From Sipunculus nudus (taxonomy: Eukaryota > Annelida > Sipuncula > Golfingiida > Sipunculidae): a stretch of DNA of 64,000 nt. Shown in pieces: positions 35,186-47,389 of this stretch. The translations under genes and the position numbers were made by a program. Position 1 is the first letter of the stretch. Each line of letters begins with the position of its first letter. The stretch is from positions 90,093,556-90,157,555 of the forward strand of contig CM049310.1 of NCBI GenBank assembly GCA_026874595.1. Reading direction: 5' to 3'. The notes beneath the pieces are model-generated. The model was not told the DNA's origin and ran no database searches. It was given only the letters and a program-made list of their open reading frames with translations.

Positions 35186-38100
35186 ACATGCAAAATATTC
35201 AAATCAAAATTGCCAAATAAAACTATAAATTATATTTCTAATGTTTCACACTATGTTTTGTAGTACTGAATGTGACCCACGATAAATCCTATAAATATAT
35301 AAATACTACTGCGTTCAGTTAATTATCGGATGCCTCTCTTGAGTCTCGTGGTAACGTTGGCCTAAAAGACCTGTGTTTGTCTGAACATTTCTGATAAGAC
35401 AAGTGTAAGGAACATCCTCCCTGGCTCCCCTGGCTCACAACGGCCCCCCATCCCCAAATGTCGAGGAAAATATCTTAAAAGTTATGGGGGTTACATGCAA
35501 TGATCCTAGATTTCTGCAGATGTGACCTTGAAAATCAAGGTCACAAGTCACCAGTTTTCCAACTTTTCTGACACTCGAAGGAATTATCCTGTGGGTCGAA
35601 TTTGAGCGAAAATATTCAGTACATGAGTTACAATTACAATAGATTTCCTTAGATTTAACCTCTTTTGAGAATAAGGTCGAGTCAACTTTAGTGTCACTTT
35701 TGAGGGGTAAATGCAATACTGTGGATTCAGAAAATACCGTTGGTTTAAAACATCGTAGCTTTGACCTTAAACACTATTCGTTGGGTTAAAATGTTCGTGG
35801 ATTAAACGTTCCTAGTCATGCATTTTATCAAAATTCATGTGTGAACAGACCTGAAAATAAGCATTGAATGTTTACACTTCTCCGACTCTTTAAATCAAAT
35901 GTCAGCTTCACGCAGTCCTGGTACAAGCAATAGGCTTAACGACACAAATGACAAAATATCGGCTGACTTGTCTAAAGAATTTGGGTACATCTCGATAGAT
36001 TTCTTAGGGATAATTCTACCGGTGTCCATCAAATGACTCCATGTGTGTGTGAATGTATAAATAGTTAATTGGCCGGCTCTAGGTGTTGGTATGTGGTTCG
36101 TTCAGAAGGTACCCCCTTTCGACTAACGTGCAAGGGAACAAGGCCACAGTAAGACGCGGCTCATAATTGTGCTCAGCTGACTGGACTCATCACGCTGTTT
36201 CTGATCAGCGATGTGTTTGAATGGAACTGTGTTCTTCAGCCGGTGCCCGTAGAGATACCCTGGCGAAAAACAGAGATAATACAATTGTGGCAGGAGTTCT
36301 TGTTACATGCATTGTATGCCTGTGGGGAGAACTAGCGGTATGTGCCGGTATGGTGTATCTGACAATAGAACAAAAGCCATTTACACACTAAAGCGTGTCC
36401 GATACCGTTTGTCAAAAAACGAATTCCACATTCGATACACTTGGTGTTGATCCGACGCTAATACATTGAATGCTTGTTCACACTGCTATCGTGCGAAAAC
36501 CGTATTAAAAAAATCAGCATCGAAACCAACTCCCGAAACTTTAACCTATGTGGATCGCAACGAGAATGATAACGGGTGTAGTGTAAAAAGAACTTAGATT
36601 TCGTAACAAAAAAGGGTATAGCGATACGGTATTCAGTCAATACGGATGTATTGTGAATACAAGTAATATATGTCAGAGGGATCGGACGTCTAGAGAAGTG
36701 TTCAATACCTTTGTCGGGAGGGGTCGGGTGTTTAATTGACTGAACATTAGAGGATTAAGGTATAAAACCTGATCATTTACAACATGTACACACACCAGAG
36801 CTTTTATTCTTGAAGTGAGACATGAAGAAGATATTAACATATTGTACAAGTCTTCGTGCTCACCGATATCTTTTATCCATGCACCATATAAACACTACGT
36901 TAATGCTAATTATCCGTGTTTAGTTTTTCACTGTCCCAACCAAAGTAATTATTTGAAAAACATGATAAAACCAGACAAGTTTTGTCAACACTGATAGTAA
37001 TTGTCTTTGGTTAAAAAAATAACTGGTTAGCAATATGTAATGTAATATAATTAGGACAGTAATGGGTATCTTCAAAGGGATATTTAACCGTGTGATCGAT
37101 CAAAATCTGAAGCAGGTTTACCTTGATAGAACCTAATATCATAATACCAATCAGGAAGATTGCACATCAACGCAGTAACACACTAGGTAAACCAATAATT
37201 CCTGAGCTATAAGACCAAACCTACATTGAGAACAAGTCGTGCTTGTCTCCAGCATGTTTTTTAACACAGGTACCGGAATGGTGTTTTAGATAAGCGGCAT
37301 ACATACCATTTAGTACTGTGTTCCCTTAGAATAGGAAATATAATTTTTCTGTATCTTCATCGTTCAGAAGGATGCAATCTGGATGCCTCCCGGATGCAGT
37401 ATCACACAATTCTTTCCTCATGTATGAATTAGCGGTGCACTGGCAAGTGAAATGAACATAACCTCCACTTTTTCACGCTCTCGAACATCCCATACTTTGT
37501 ATATTACTATTCGTTTGTATGGTTCAGTGAATGTCTAAGGACCTTGAATATACCCTTTTAGATAAAAAATACCTATACTATCACGTGTAATTATCTACTA
37601 TTTTTTTAAATGCCCCTCCGTATTTTCTTACCTGCTTTATTCTAACTAAGGGTAGTTTTTATGTCACGGTAGCAAATTAATGAGAGTATTTGACACTTCG
37701 CCCTGGCACCATCTGTCCATCAGCTAAAACAATATGGTAACCCGGCGTAACACTGTTTCATTAGTTTTTACATAAGAAACTAATTTAGCCAGCGGTTGAC
37801 AATTCCACCCAGGCAAATGCATAAGTAAAATAGAAAAAGTCGACACGTGACAGCAGCGGGTAAGGTGATGTTTAGTGATGTGCCAGTGGCACTTAAATGT
37901 CATGAATGGTCGACAATACCGGTCATTGGGCTAAGCTAAGGACATGTCTGATAAATGTATAGGTAAAATAGAAAAGTGGACACGTGACACAAGAACGCCG
38001 AAACGTCTATGTAGTCACCGAGACGGTAGCAAGTGTGACGCATGCGAATGTGCTAATTGATACGGTGAGGGGTCATTTAGAGAAACGGGAAATAGTGTGC

Positions 38101-38580
38101 GACATTCAGTATCAATTTTTTTCGACTACGAACTAACAATAATAATGAATCGGTACAAATATACAGATTACTGAAACGTACGCTGATACAATGGTATTCC
38201 CTGCTGCTGTTAATATGTAAAAGTGTAAAATAAAAATGAGCATACACAATTACTCTTAATAATTTAATTATTTTCAACTTTGAGGCGAGGAAGAGAGAGA
38301 GAGAGATTTACTTAGGAGGTGAGACAGGGATTAGTTGCGACATGTTTATCTATTCCGTCTCTCACACATGAAGATCACGTGAAACCTAACGATTTTTTCA
38401 TATAAAAATAACTTTGAAACAAAGAAACATACAACAAGCAATTTAGAAGTTTGATATTGCAGTTTTAAATATAACTGGTAATATCTCATATATACATATA
38501 TATAATATCTCATGTATACATAAGGTTTCCCTGTTGATTCCGTACAGAGGTGCTAATTTATGCAATAGGCTAAGAATGTA
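35186..38580. other. Intergenic, no gene seen
   Basis: No exon with splice borders or known motif. Contains an 11-bp dyad (35521-35545), a local duplication of GTAAAATAGAAAAAGTCGAC-like sequence with ACACGTGAC at 37826 and 37963, and a GA tract near 38291. Confidence 0.5.
35521..35545. promoter_or_regulatory. Everted nuclear-receptor-like half-sites (dyad)
   Basis: TGTGACCTTGA, AAA, TCAAGGTCACA: perfect 11-bp arms with 3-nt spacer. Each arm holds the TCAAGGTCA extended half-site bound by monomeric receptors such as ERR/NR5A types. Similar AGGTCAAGGTCACGGTCA is at about 453-470. These may be repeat-derived; there is no gene nearby. Confidence 0.35.
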
Positions 38581-38849
38581 GACGTGTAAATCCATATACT
38601 TATTCCTCATCGAAATTATCAGTGCAGCTTTTATTGAAACTAGTTCTCTTTTGCATGTGGTTGCTCAGACTTTATTTTGTCGGAGGGGTCCTATTTGATG
38701 CTCCGAGCCAGGGGCAAAATTCTAAAAAGGACCTAACAGGTGCAGAATATTTGATCCCGTCAAAAATAAGATTCCTTACGGTACGCCGATGGCGATGGAC
38801 GTGTTTTATCGAACAATGGTAACTTAAAGTGTAAATTTACAAAGCAAGG

Positions 38850-41370
38850 AGACAAAACTTAAAAAAAAGAACCTAAAACGAAAGCCAATTTATATCAACG
38901 AAGATTTAACCACAGAACATCAGGAGCTCTTTTATAAAAGAAGGAAAATGGCCAAGGAAAATATTAAGTCGGTATGGACATTCAACGGACATGTTTTTGT
39001 AAAAGAAGATTAAACTGACACGCCTACATTAATTAAAGATGAGGCGAAACTTGAAAAATACGCTTACTGAGCTTAACGACTCAATTAACAATAAACGACA
39101 ATGGCAACCAGTCTAGCGACGAACTTTGACCCTGAGAGTGCCCCGGAACCGACACTTTCTCATCGTCAATCACAATGTGATATTACCGCAATCATGTCAA
39201 CAAACAATTCTCTGAACCGCAGCATCTTCGGACTTTCACAACATCACATGTATTTAACCTTTTTTTAACAATTGCCATTTTACCTTTATCTGATCGACCT
39301 TTACAGCTTTTCTATTTCAAAATATCTCAAATATTTATAATGGTAACCTTAACCCGTCGACCGCTAACACAAATAGTAACAAGAACTTAAATGTCACAAC
39401 TGAACTCCCGATAATTACCATCACGATCAAGCATCCAAAACAACAGAGGAGGTAGGTTTTGGCCAATCCGAACAATCTTTTAATTCCCGTCCCAGACTAA
39501 ATCAGGCCCTCTTAGCTGCCGATATGAAGCTCGTCTCAAACCAAAAAGTAAAACACAACAGGCCCCCATTAGTGATTACTACGCTCTCCTATCACAATAT
39601 TCAATTGAAAATATAACTATTGGTATCACTTAGACTTATGATGTCAGGAGATACTGAATCTTATCCTGCACCAAAAGGGAAACAAAAGCCATTAAACATA
39701 TACCATCTGAATATATGTAGCTAAACATATCTTGGCCCTGCTCTATACTTAATACTTATTCATGACCTTACTGATGACCTGACCTGCAATGTCGGACTTT
39801 CCGAAGATGATACTATGATTTTTCTACCAGTAAAGGACCCTAAAATGGCAGTTAAAATCATAAATGCCGACTTAAAAAAGATTCACCATTGGTCCAGGAC
39901 ATGGCTTGCGACTTTTAATGCTGAAAAAGGGAAGCAATCGTTTTCTCTCAGATATTACGGAACCTAATATAAACAGATCACGTATGCGTGATGAACACAA
40001 ATTCTGTTACGGATGTAAAAAAAATCAGATTCTGTAACACTAGGCAGCGTGAAATGCTAGGGGAATGAATAAAGAAGTCAGTGGTCTTATGTTAACAAAT
40101 AACTATAATTTACTCTTAAAACAACCCTAACATTACAATACACCAAATCAATACAATTATACAGTAAAACAGCGGTATAACAACAAATCAATAAAATCAC
40201 AAAGAAAAATAATGTGTACAGTACATGGATACCAACACCGTCACAACGATATTTTTTTTAAAATGTATACACTCGGAGAATGACAGTCCAGTGAAAAGCT
40301 CTTGTAACAATCCAGAAAGTAAACTGAAGTCCAAATGCACAAAATCCGGGAGAAACTCTGAAGAAATTCTATAATTGCCGCACACGTCGGATAAGGTCCC
40401 AGAAACTGACACACGCTTCCGTGTCCGCTGGAAAACTTCTATGCTCTCTGCCTTAAAACACAGCCCCTTTTTACACTCTCTACCCCAAGCCGAGAATTTT
40501 CCACTTCTTGAACATTCTTAAGGATCCTACACAACACAGTAAACACGCATTTCAGGCATTCTCCAGAAAACATCGCTGTGTATCTCTACATACCAGGGTA
40601 ATCACGTGACCTCGGACAGGCGTGAAAACCCAAGGCTAACATGACAACGAGAGTTCAACCAGTACGGATTAAACATAGAATGTAACAAACAGCTCGGCGA
40701 GGGTGTCACAACATGAGTTACGCCCGTGTCACACAATTAAAAGAGCACCTGTAACACAGGAAAAAAATCAAACTTGATCATCCTGACATATTTCTAGATA
40801 ATGTAAAGATTAAAACCTCCAGAAACACCTGGAAATTACCCTACAATCTAATGGTATATGGGATGAGCATATTCATAACATCGTTACTAAAGCTAATAAA
40901 AGAATGCTTATACGTCATATTTTTAGAATATGCAAACATAGTATTGTCCAATTTATCAAGTGAACTGGCTGATAAAATTCAGCTAGCAGCATCTCGTATA
41001 ATTACTGGAAGGGTAAAAGGCACAGGCCATGAATTACTTTATATAGTAACAAGATGGGTTACGCTGAAACAAAGAAGAGAATCTATCAGTTATGCTATAT
41101 TCGCAAAATGATCAACAAAGAAGTACCCCAATATCTATACCTGCTCCTACCACCTCCTAGTTATCAACACAATTTCACTCGTACAGACCTGCAAACAATT
41201 ACATCAGTCTTTGCCAGGACTAAATTATTTTACGAAACATTTCTTCCCAAATCAATCAGTCTTTGGAACTCTCTTGATAGTGAAAAGAGAAAATACTTGG
41301 ATATATCAAAACGCCTCAATATTATAATACAGGAACACGGTCCTCTCAAATAATTCATGCCCGCCTCAGA
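38850..41370 (+). mobile_element. Degenerate LINE (ORF1 tail, RT, C-terminal), interrupted
   Basis: ORF1 tail: RKPIYINEDLTTEHQELF then VWTFNGHVFVK (38.85-39.01 kb). RT: LGPALYLILIHDLTDDLTC (39.74 kb); the FADDT box appears as SEDDTMIF; then NADLKKIHHWSRTWLATFNA (39.9 kb). After a foreign stretch at about 39.98-40.77 kb the RT resumes: LEYANIVLSN, KIQLAASRIITG and WVTLKQRRESISYA. A frameshift joins to KMINKEVPQYLYLLLPPPSY and FLPKSISLWNSLD (to 41.3 kb). Jockey/CR1-like C-terminus. The endonuclease region is unrecognisable. Inactive. Confidence 0.8.
39980..40775. mobile_element. Unclassified insertion inside the LINE
   Basis: Breaks RT similarity between NAEKG (39.95 kb) and HPDIFLDN (40.78 kb). 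Near its left end is TCTGTTACGG...CTGTAACACTAGG, and near its right end GTGTCACACAATTAAAAGAGC then CCTGTAACACAGG. Ends share CTGTAACAC but I cannot define a target duplication or class. Confidence 0.45.
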
Positions 41371-42042
41371 ATGAAATTCAGCAACTTAAACTATCATATG
41401 TAACTGCGTCATCTATCTAAGAGCTATTCTTGTCAATGCGGTAACCCAATAGAAGATGAAGAATACTCTTCACTGCCAAAAGGAATGACTACTTACCAGT
41501 ATACTTATTATTATTATTATTTGGAGATGTAGAAAAATACTAAGAATAAAACACCAATTTATTTGAGCAAGTATTATTATTTATTGACCAAGCAAAGCGC
41601 TTTAAGGCAAAATAAACAAAATATAAATATGCAATAATAATAGTAATAACAATATTAAAATGGTGATCGCCAAATTTCACAGCAAACTTCCATTTGTAGT
41701 CAAACTCTTCTGTTTGTAATTAATCTCTACCATAGAAACAACAATCCGTTATCCCCTCTTCCTTTTCTTCCGATATAAAAAGAAATCTCCTCTGCATTCC
41801 AACATGCGAATGTCTTTTTTATCCAGTCCTCTCTCTACATAACTTCAATCATTATCATCAGTGTGTAAACAACTGTCATTAAGTGAACATTTGTCAATAA
41901 TCAATAATTATGTATGTAATGGGAACGGGCAAATCTAAGCCATCAGGCTTGCGCTCAATCCCTCAATAACTGTGAGGCACTGACAATTATAGGCCTATAT
42001 ACATTAATGTAATGTTACTATAAACACACAGTTCCCTGACAG

Positions 42043-42122
42043 ATACAAAATGGCGCAGTGGATAGAACAGGTGGTCTGTTTGAAAAACATAGCTAACCGC
42101 GAATGTTCGAACCTGCGTGGTA
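42043..42122 (+). mobile_element. tRNA-like SINE head
   Basis: AATGGCGCAGTGGATAGAAC matches an A box (TGGCNNAGTGG), and ATGTTCGAACCTGCG matches a B box, about 45 nt apart. It is followed by a T-run. Acceptor-stem pairing is poor, so a SINE or decayed tRNA is likelier than a working gene. Confidence 0.5.
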
Positions 42123-42499
42123 TGATTTTTTTTACAAACATTTGGTTTTAGCTCAAACATACATTTTTACTCTTTTATAACGAACACAGCGATTATACCG
42201 ATAAATATAACTAAAACAAATTAATATATATCATTTTACATTTCACATATAATTTTCAAACAGTCATAGACTGTTTATATATACCGACATGCTTGAGCCT
42301 TGACGCGCAACTGACGTTGTCATTGTAACAGTCACACGAAACACGGAGATTATTTCAGTTTTGCAATTTACGAGCACTTGTTTGTGAAGTTACTACATAT
42401 ATGCGGGGAACTGTCGGTTTTTCAGACTAATCTATTGGAATCTTTGCTACCATATTGCGCATAGCCCGGCACAACGCGCATTCAGCATCCACTCATCTT

Positions 42500-43660
42500 G
42501 TTTCTATTATGTGTTCAAAGGCAATTGAGCGCAAAGTGCGCGGTAGCAAATAGCAGTCGCACAGTAGCATTTCCTACCCTTGCGCATTGCTTGCCACATC
42601 GCGCAATGAGCTGCCACTGGACTTGCTACCATCACACACAGATCGGCTCGTACGCGCAAACTGCGCGGTAGCAAAATAGAACTGCGCGGTAGCAAATGGC
42701 TGTTATTCCTACCCATGTGGCCTATGCACAGACCGCCTCATATGTGCAAAGTGCGCGGTAGCAAATCAGAACTGCGCGATAGCAAGTTGCTGTCATTGCA
42801 ACCATGGCGGCTATGGTTGCAAAATCTGCTTCTGTTGACGTAGTGCAAGTCTTTGCTGCCAGAGGTGGCTCGGACAGGACCACTCAAAGCGATATGCGCG
42901 GTAGCAATTAATTGTCGCAAAGTAGGAAACAGATCTGCGCAGTAGCAAATGCCATGGTCATATTAAGCTGCGATCTCAATGCGCAATGTGCGCGGTAGCA
43001 AACAGACCTGCGCGGTAACAAGTTGCTGTTAGCTCGGACAGGACCACTCAAAGCGTTATGCGCGGTAGCAATTAATTGTCGCCAAGTAGCAAACAGATCT
43101 CCGCATAACAAAGGCCATGATTCATATTAATCTGCGATCGCAATGCGCAATGTGCGCCGTAGCAAACAGACCTGCGCGGTAGCAAGTTGCTGTCAGCTCC
43201 TATGCATGGGGACTATGTCTTTGCGATCGCAAAATCTGCTACTGTTAACGTAGTGCAAGTCTTTACTGTCAGAGGTCGCTCGGACACGACCACTCAAAGC
43301 AATATGCCCGGTAGCAATTTACTGTCGCAAAGTAGCAAACAGATCTGCGCGGTAGCAAATGCCATGGTCATATTCAGCTGGCAATGCGCAATGTGCGCGG
43401 TAGCAAACAGACCTGCGCGGTAGCAAGTTGCTGTTGACTGCTACCATGTGGACTATGAATTTGCGATCGCAAAATCTGCTATTGTTGACGTAGTGCAAGT
43501 CTTTGCTGCCAGAGGTCGCTCGGACAAGACCACTCAGACCAATATTCGCGGTAGCAATTAACTGTAACAAAGTAGCAAATAGATTTGAGCGGTAGCAAGT
43601 GCCATCGACCATATTAAGCTGCGATTGCAATGCGCAATGTGCGCGGTAGCAAATCAGGGG
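42500..43660. repeat. GCGCGGTAGCAA-rich higher-order array
   Basis: The 12-mer GCGCGGTAGCAA occurs exactly at 42538, 42663, 42684, 42753, 42896, 42990, 43060, 43174, 43347, 43395, 43415 and 43641, plus about eight near matches. From about 42750 these sit in ~243-bp higher-order units also holding TTTGCGATCGCAAAATCTGC, GTAGTGCAAGTCTTTGCTGC and GGACCACTCAAAGC. One unit is internally deleted. The 152-codon minus-strand frame at 43319-43777 is a by-product. Confidence 0.9.
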
Positions 43661-45130
43661 CCTGTTGCATAAAATTTCCGCAAATCGCAAAGTTGCGATG
43701 GGTTTGCGATGGAAATTGCGAAGCTCTTGCGACGGTTGCATAAAACATGACGTAAATTTCACGTACTTGCCACGCACTTGCGACGGGATTAACGCAATTT
43801 ATGCTTCACGTGTCGTGTGTTCTTAGATTCTGCCGGCACGTAAACCTCTGTCTGAATAAGGCGATTCCATGTGCCTCCCAGGTAGTGTCAAACTATGTGT
43901 CTCCTAGGTAGTGAAAAAATCGTGAAACCCCCTCCGATAAGTACACATATAAACTTCGATTTTAAAGGCAGATAGTTCTTGTGACAACGTTATACAAAAA
44001 ACAACCTTGAAGGTCCCAAAATATATAATTGCAAGAATAAGTAATCATCTTTATAATTCGTTAATAACTATAAAACAATAAATAATATTGAACAAACTGG
44101 GAAAATACATATTTTTATGTTACCATATCATTTGTCAATTGTTTCATAATTGTAATATATATGTTTATTAAAAAAACTTTTATCTCCAAGAAACTTTAAG
44201 ATTTCCCAATTTTCTCTTCGTTTAGCCCCCCTCCTTCCTAACTAAAAAAAAAAAAACATGAATTGATTTCCCTTCATATGCACATATACCAAACAAGGTC
44301 CAGCCTATAAACATTCATATATTCACACAACTGACATTTCGTATTCATAATTATATTTCAGTTTAACATATGTATACCATAATGTATGTAAAGCAAGAAG
44401 GTAATGAAAATGTAACTTTTTGTCAGTTTCACGGTTACAACTAAGCTGTGTAATTTTCAAATAATATCTACAAGAAGAAAGACTTGTTATTTAACTATAT
44501 GGCACTGGAATTTCTTTAAGTTCTTCCAAGTTCCCGATTTCGTGTACTTTACTTCCTATATGCATATATCTATATTTAAGTAAAAAAGGAACGAGAATTA
44601 AGCTGAAAGAATCATTTGCAGCCGCGTTCTGATTACATTGCTGATCTGTGTGTCAATTAGGTGGCACGCACGCTTTGTTGTTGATTGCGCAATACCCTCT
44701 CCTCGCGGTGCAATAAACCTGAACGACCTAACGCCTCGCTATCTTGAGTTCACGCCTAAGGTGCGATCTATCACACCTCGGCCTCCCAACCGGGTCTGTC
44801 GTAAATAAGTGGCCGAAACATGTTCTAATATTAAACTATCTACATATTTTTACGATCCTCCTTTTCGTTTGATTCAAAGTAGTATTCTTACAAGGACTCG
44901 ACTTCAAACTGAAGCGCGTCGTAAAGTTATTTCACGGCAATGGACCGGAGCCGTGGATTTGTCACCATCTACACATCTTTCCTGCTTTAGAATGATGCAG
45001 CGCACTGTTGAATGACAAATAATTCATTTTCATACAGCGAGACTATTAAATAAATGGTCTACTACTCATCTGCAGAGAATGTATTGATACATTTTTGAGA
45101 ATTCCTGCTGAAAATGGCTTATAAATAAAT

Positions 45131-45188
45131 GACGTGTATACACGTCCTTGGCACTGGGGAATCATAATAAATGACGAGTATACACGTC
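45131..45188. repeat. Pair of 16-bp palindromes, 42 bp apart
   Basis: GACGTGTATACACGTC (45131-45146) is a perfect palindrome. GACGAGTATACACGTC (45173-45188) differs by one base. Both are preceded by AATAAAT and followed by TTGGCA, so the unit is a ~42-bp direct duplication. Confidence 0.85.
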
Positions 45189-45931
45189 ATTGGCATCTAA
45201 GCTGACATTTACATTCCTCCCACATTCCATTCCCATGGACATGAACACGTTCGCTTTGACGTTATACACCTACTCATATGTGTCAAATACAAGAGACAAA
45301 AATTAAAATGCCAATCTCCGAGTGGTTTGCTTAACTTAAGCATGTAAACCAAACAATCAAGTCATTGCAAATTCACACTCTCGTAAAAAATGTATCAGTT
45401 CTCAACTCCCTGGGCCAGCACCGTCCATATACAACGATCTGACCGCATCAGTCATGTGAATATCTTCACATGGCTCTCTTTGCAACATACCACCATTCCT
45501 ATATAATGTAAATATATTATTTTATAACAGTCACAAGAGAAACTTTACTCGGTCTGTCGGCCGTTATCCTGCACGAAATGTATATTATAACTGATTGGGT
45601 TTTGAATATTAGTAAAATTATATATATATATTCAGCTATCTATTGGAATGATGTTAGAAACTAGTCTAATGCTAAATTATCTATGATGTCGAAAACCCAT
45701 TTATTCCTCATGAAACATATCGTGATATAAAAATCCCTGTCTTTACCTGTAAATCCCAACTTTGTGTTTAAAACATAATTTTATGTTTAAAAATGACTTT
45801 CTGCATATATAAAATAACCTGTCTGTCCCTAGCAAAAAAAATAATTAATTATGTAAAGCGGATAGTGGAAATCGTATAAAGTTTTGTTTTATTACATTGA
45901 ATGAATAGATGTTATGTGTATGTTATATTTG

Positions 45932-45932
<1 letters not shown>

Positions 45933-45990
<58 letters not shown>
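45933..45990. repeat. (TA)n microsatellite
   Basis: About 29 TA units, 1.2 kb before the DDC start codon. Confidence 0.95.
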
Positions 45991-45993
<3 letters not shown>

Positions 45994-47158
45994 CTTCTCC
46001 CTCTTGATATAGCTCTCTGAAACGTAAGAATTTCCTGCGATAGTCCAACGATTGTCCTCCATAAAACCCAAAGACAGTATATTAGAGTGATTTTGTTGTG
46101 AAAAATGACTTCCTCATCAATTGTCAAGGCAGGACGATATGAAATTAGGTTTACTTTAATTATGATGATTTTTAATTGTTGATGCAGGATTGTCGTAATT
46201 TGTGTTTTCAGTATTGTGAAACAGTGTGACAGGCAGAGAAACATGACAGTCTACGGGCAGAATTGGCTCCTACATGTATTTCTCTTTGTATTTCAGGATC
46301 CTTCTGTAAACAGAATTTTATTCTGAAAAAGGCCACCCTTGTAGATGTTGTAATGTATTAATAGATATCCTTAACCTAAAATTGATCACAAACCTCTGGG
46401 TTTGTGTAAGTAATAATGGAAATGAGATTTCAAAGCGGTTTTGTAGAGATATTGTATAATAAGCGCAAAATCTGTCGTCTTACATTAGAGATTCTACGAC
46501 CAACGTGGTAGTGTCCGAAAAAAATTTACACTGATTACATTTACCATCCCCTCTTGCTGAAAAGTGGGGGAAATATACCCCGCCCTCCCGTGCTTTCACG
46601 CCCTTCGACATTGACAGTTGGAGCTACAACCTACCTTAAAGCAACAAGTACGCCTACTATGCCTCTATCTCCAGATAAATACCCGGCCGTCATGCAAGGT
46701 CGAGATCTTGTGACCGTGTCACAAATGGACCTTGCACTGTGTGACTGAATTCTGAGGCCGTGACCTGACAAAATGTTTTATATGTAGACTAGTCAACATA
46801 AATTGAGTATTGAAATTCTTAATATGTAATATCAGTATGCTTTGATAACCATATGCTATAATTTTGTTAAGGAGACACAAAGCATTTTGTTTCAGTAAAA
46901 ACAAGAAGTATTCCTGCAATATATCACCACTTTTCATGATTTCTTGAGACAGTTGACAAGGATCCTGCAAGTAATATACATATCTTTTTATTATAATACA
47001 CAGCATAATATCCACCTATTTGGTCATTACCTAAGCCATATCATAGGTTTTTATCTATTAGACACTGCAGCGATTCATCCAGCTATGGAACTGGCAAGGA
47101 TCAGTCGGTGGTAATTTCGGATGTGAAGTAATTAGATTTTCCTTCTTTTTTTTTCAAG

Positions 47159-47188
47159 CTAATTCCAATTCTGGAAAAGGTGAAGAAA
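47159..47188 (+). promoter_or_regulatory. 5' UTR piece before the start codon, preceded by a likely splice acceptor
   Basis: A long pyrimidine tract (47138-47155) ends in CAAG at 47155-47158, a good 3' splice site. This implies a 30-nt leader joined to one or more non-coding exons further upstream that I cannot locate. The start ATG at 47189 has A at -3 and G at +4 (AAAATGG), a favourable context, and DDC proteins begin with a similar MD/ME-x-EF-R-x-R-G pattern. The promoter is therefore not expected immediately upstream of 47189. Confidence 0.55.
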
Positions 47189-47389
47189 ATGGACGCACAG
47201 GAATTCCGCAAACGAGGTGAAGAGGTAGTGGATTACGTTGCGGACTATCTGGAGAACATCAGGGATCGCCGAGTACTTCCGGCAGTTCAGCCGGGATACT
47301 TACGTAAAATGATCCCTGATCACGCCCCGGAAGAACCCGAGCGCTGGGAGGATCTGATGGCGGACCTTGAAAGGGTGATCATGCCGGGG
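47189..47389 (+). CDS. DDC: DDC exon 1 (residues 1-67)
   Basis: Encodes the N-terminal helical segment that swaps between subunits in the DDC dimer. It starts [20 protein letters not shown], includes the conserved VQPGYLR and ends VIMPG. The donor is GGG|GTATGT, phase 0. Confidence 0.95.

Larger units (their letters stand above)
43661..47158. other. Upstream flank of DDC, no coding exon seen
   Basis: Begins with GTTGCATAAAA direct repeats (about 43665 and 43733) around GCGA/TCGC-rich sequence. A possible LTR-like stretch with AATAAA lies at 44.70-44.80 kb. Also holds a palindrome pair at 45131-45188 and a (TA)n tract at 45933-45990. A 5' non-coding exon and promoter of DDC probably lie here or further upstream, but I cannot place them. 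Confidence 0.5.

Noticed and set aside
43319-43777. Longest open frame of the window (152 codons, minus strand)
   Set aside because: It is a translation of the GCGCGGTAGCAA higher-order repeats; the peptide itself repeats and has no domain.
44700-44800. Possible LTR end (AATAAACCTGAACGACC..., GC-rich stretch)
   Set aside because: No second copy in the window, no primer-binding site or gag/pol nearby; too weak to annotate.
45912-46244. 110-codon minus-strand frame with a Tyr-Ile run
   Set aside because: The run is the translated (TA)n tract and the rest has no similarity I recognise.
46554-46748. Open frame 0.45 kb before DDC exon 1 as an extra coding exon
   Set aside because: No similarity to DDC, no fitting donor, and exon 1 already has a normal DDC N-terminus with its own ATG.
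47180-47188. GTG start three codons before the ATG
   Set aside because: Eukaryotic context and a good ATG at 47189 that matches the family N-terminus.
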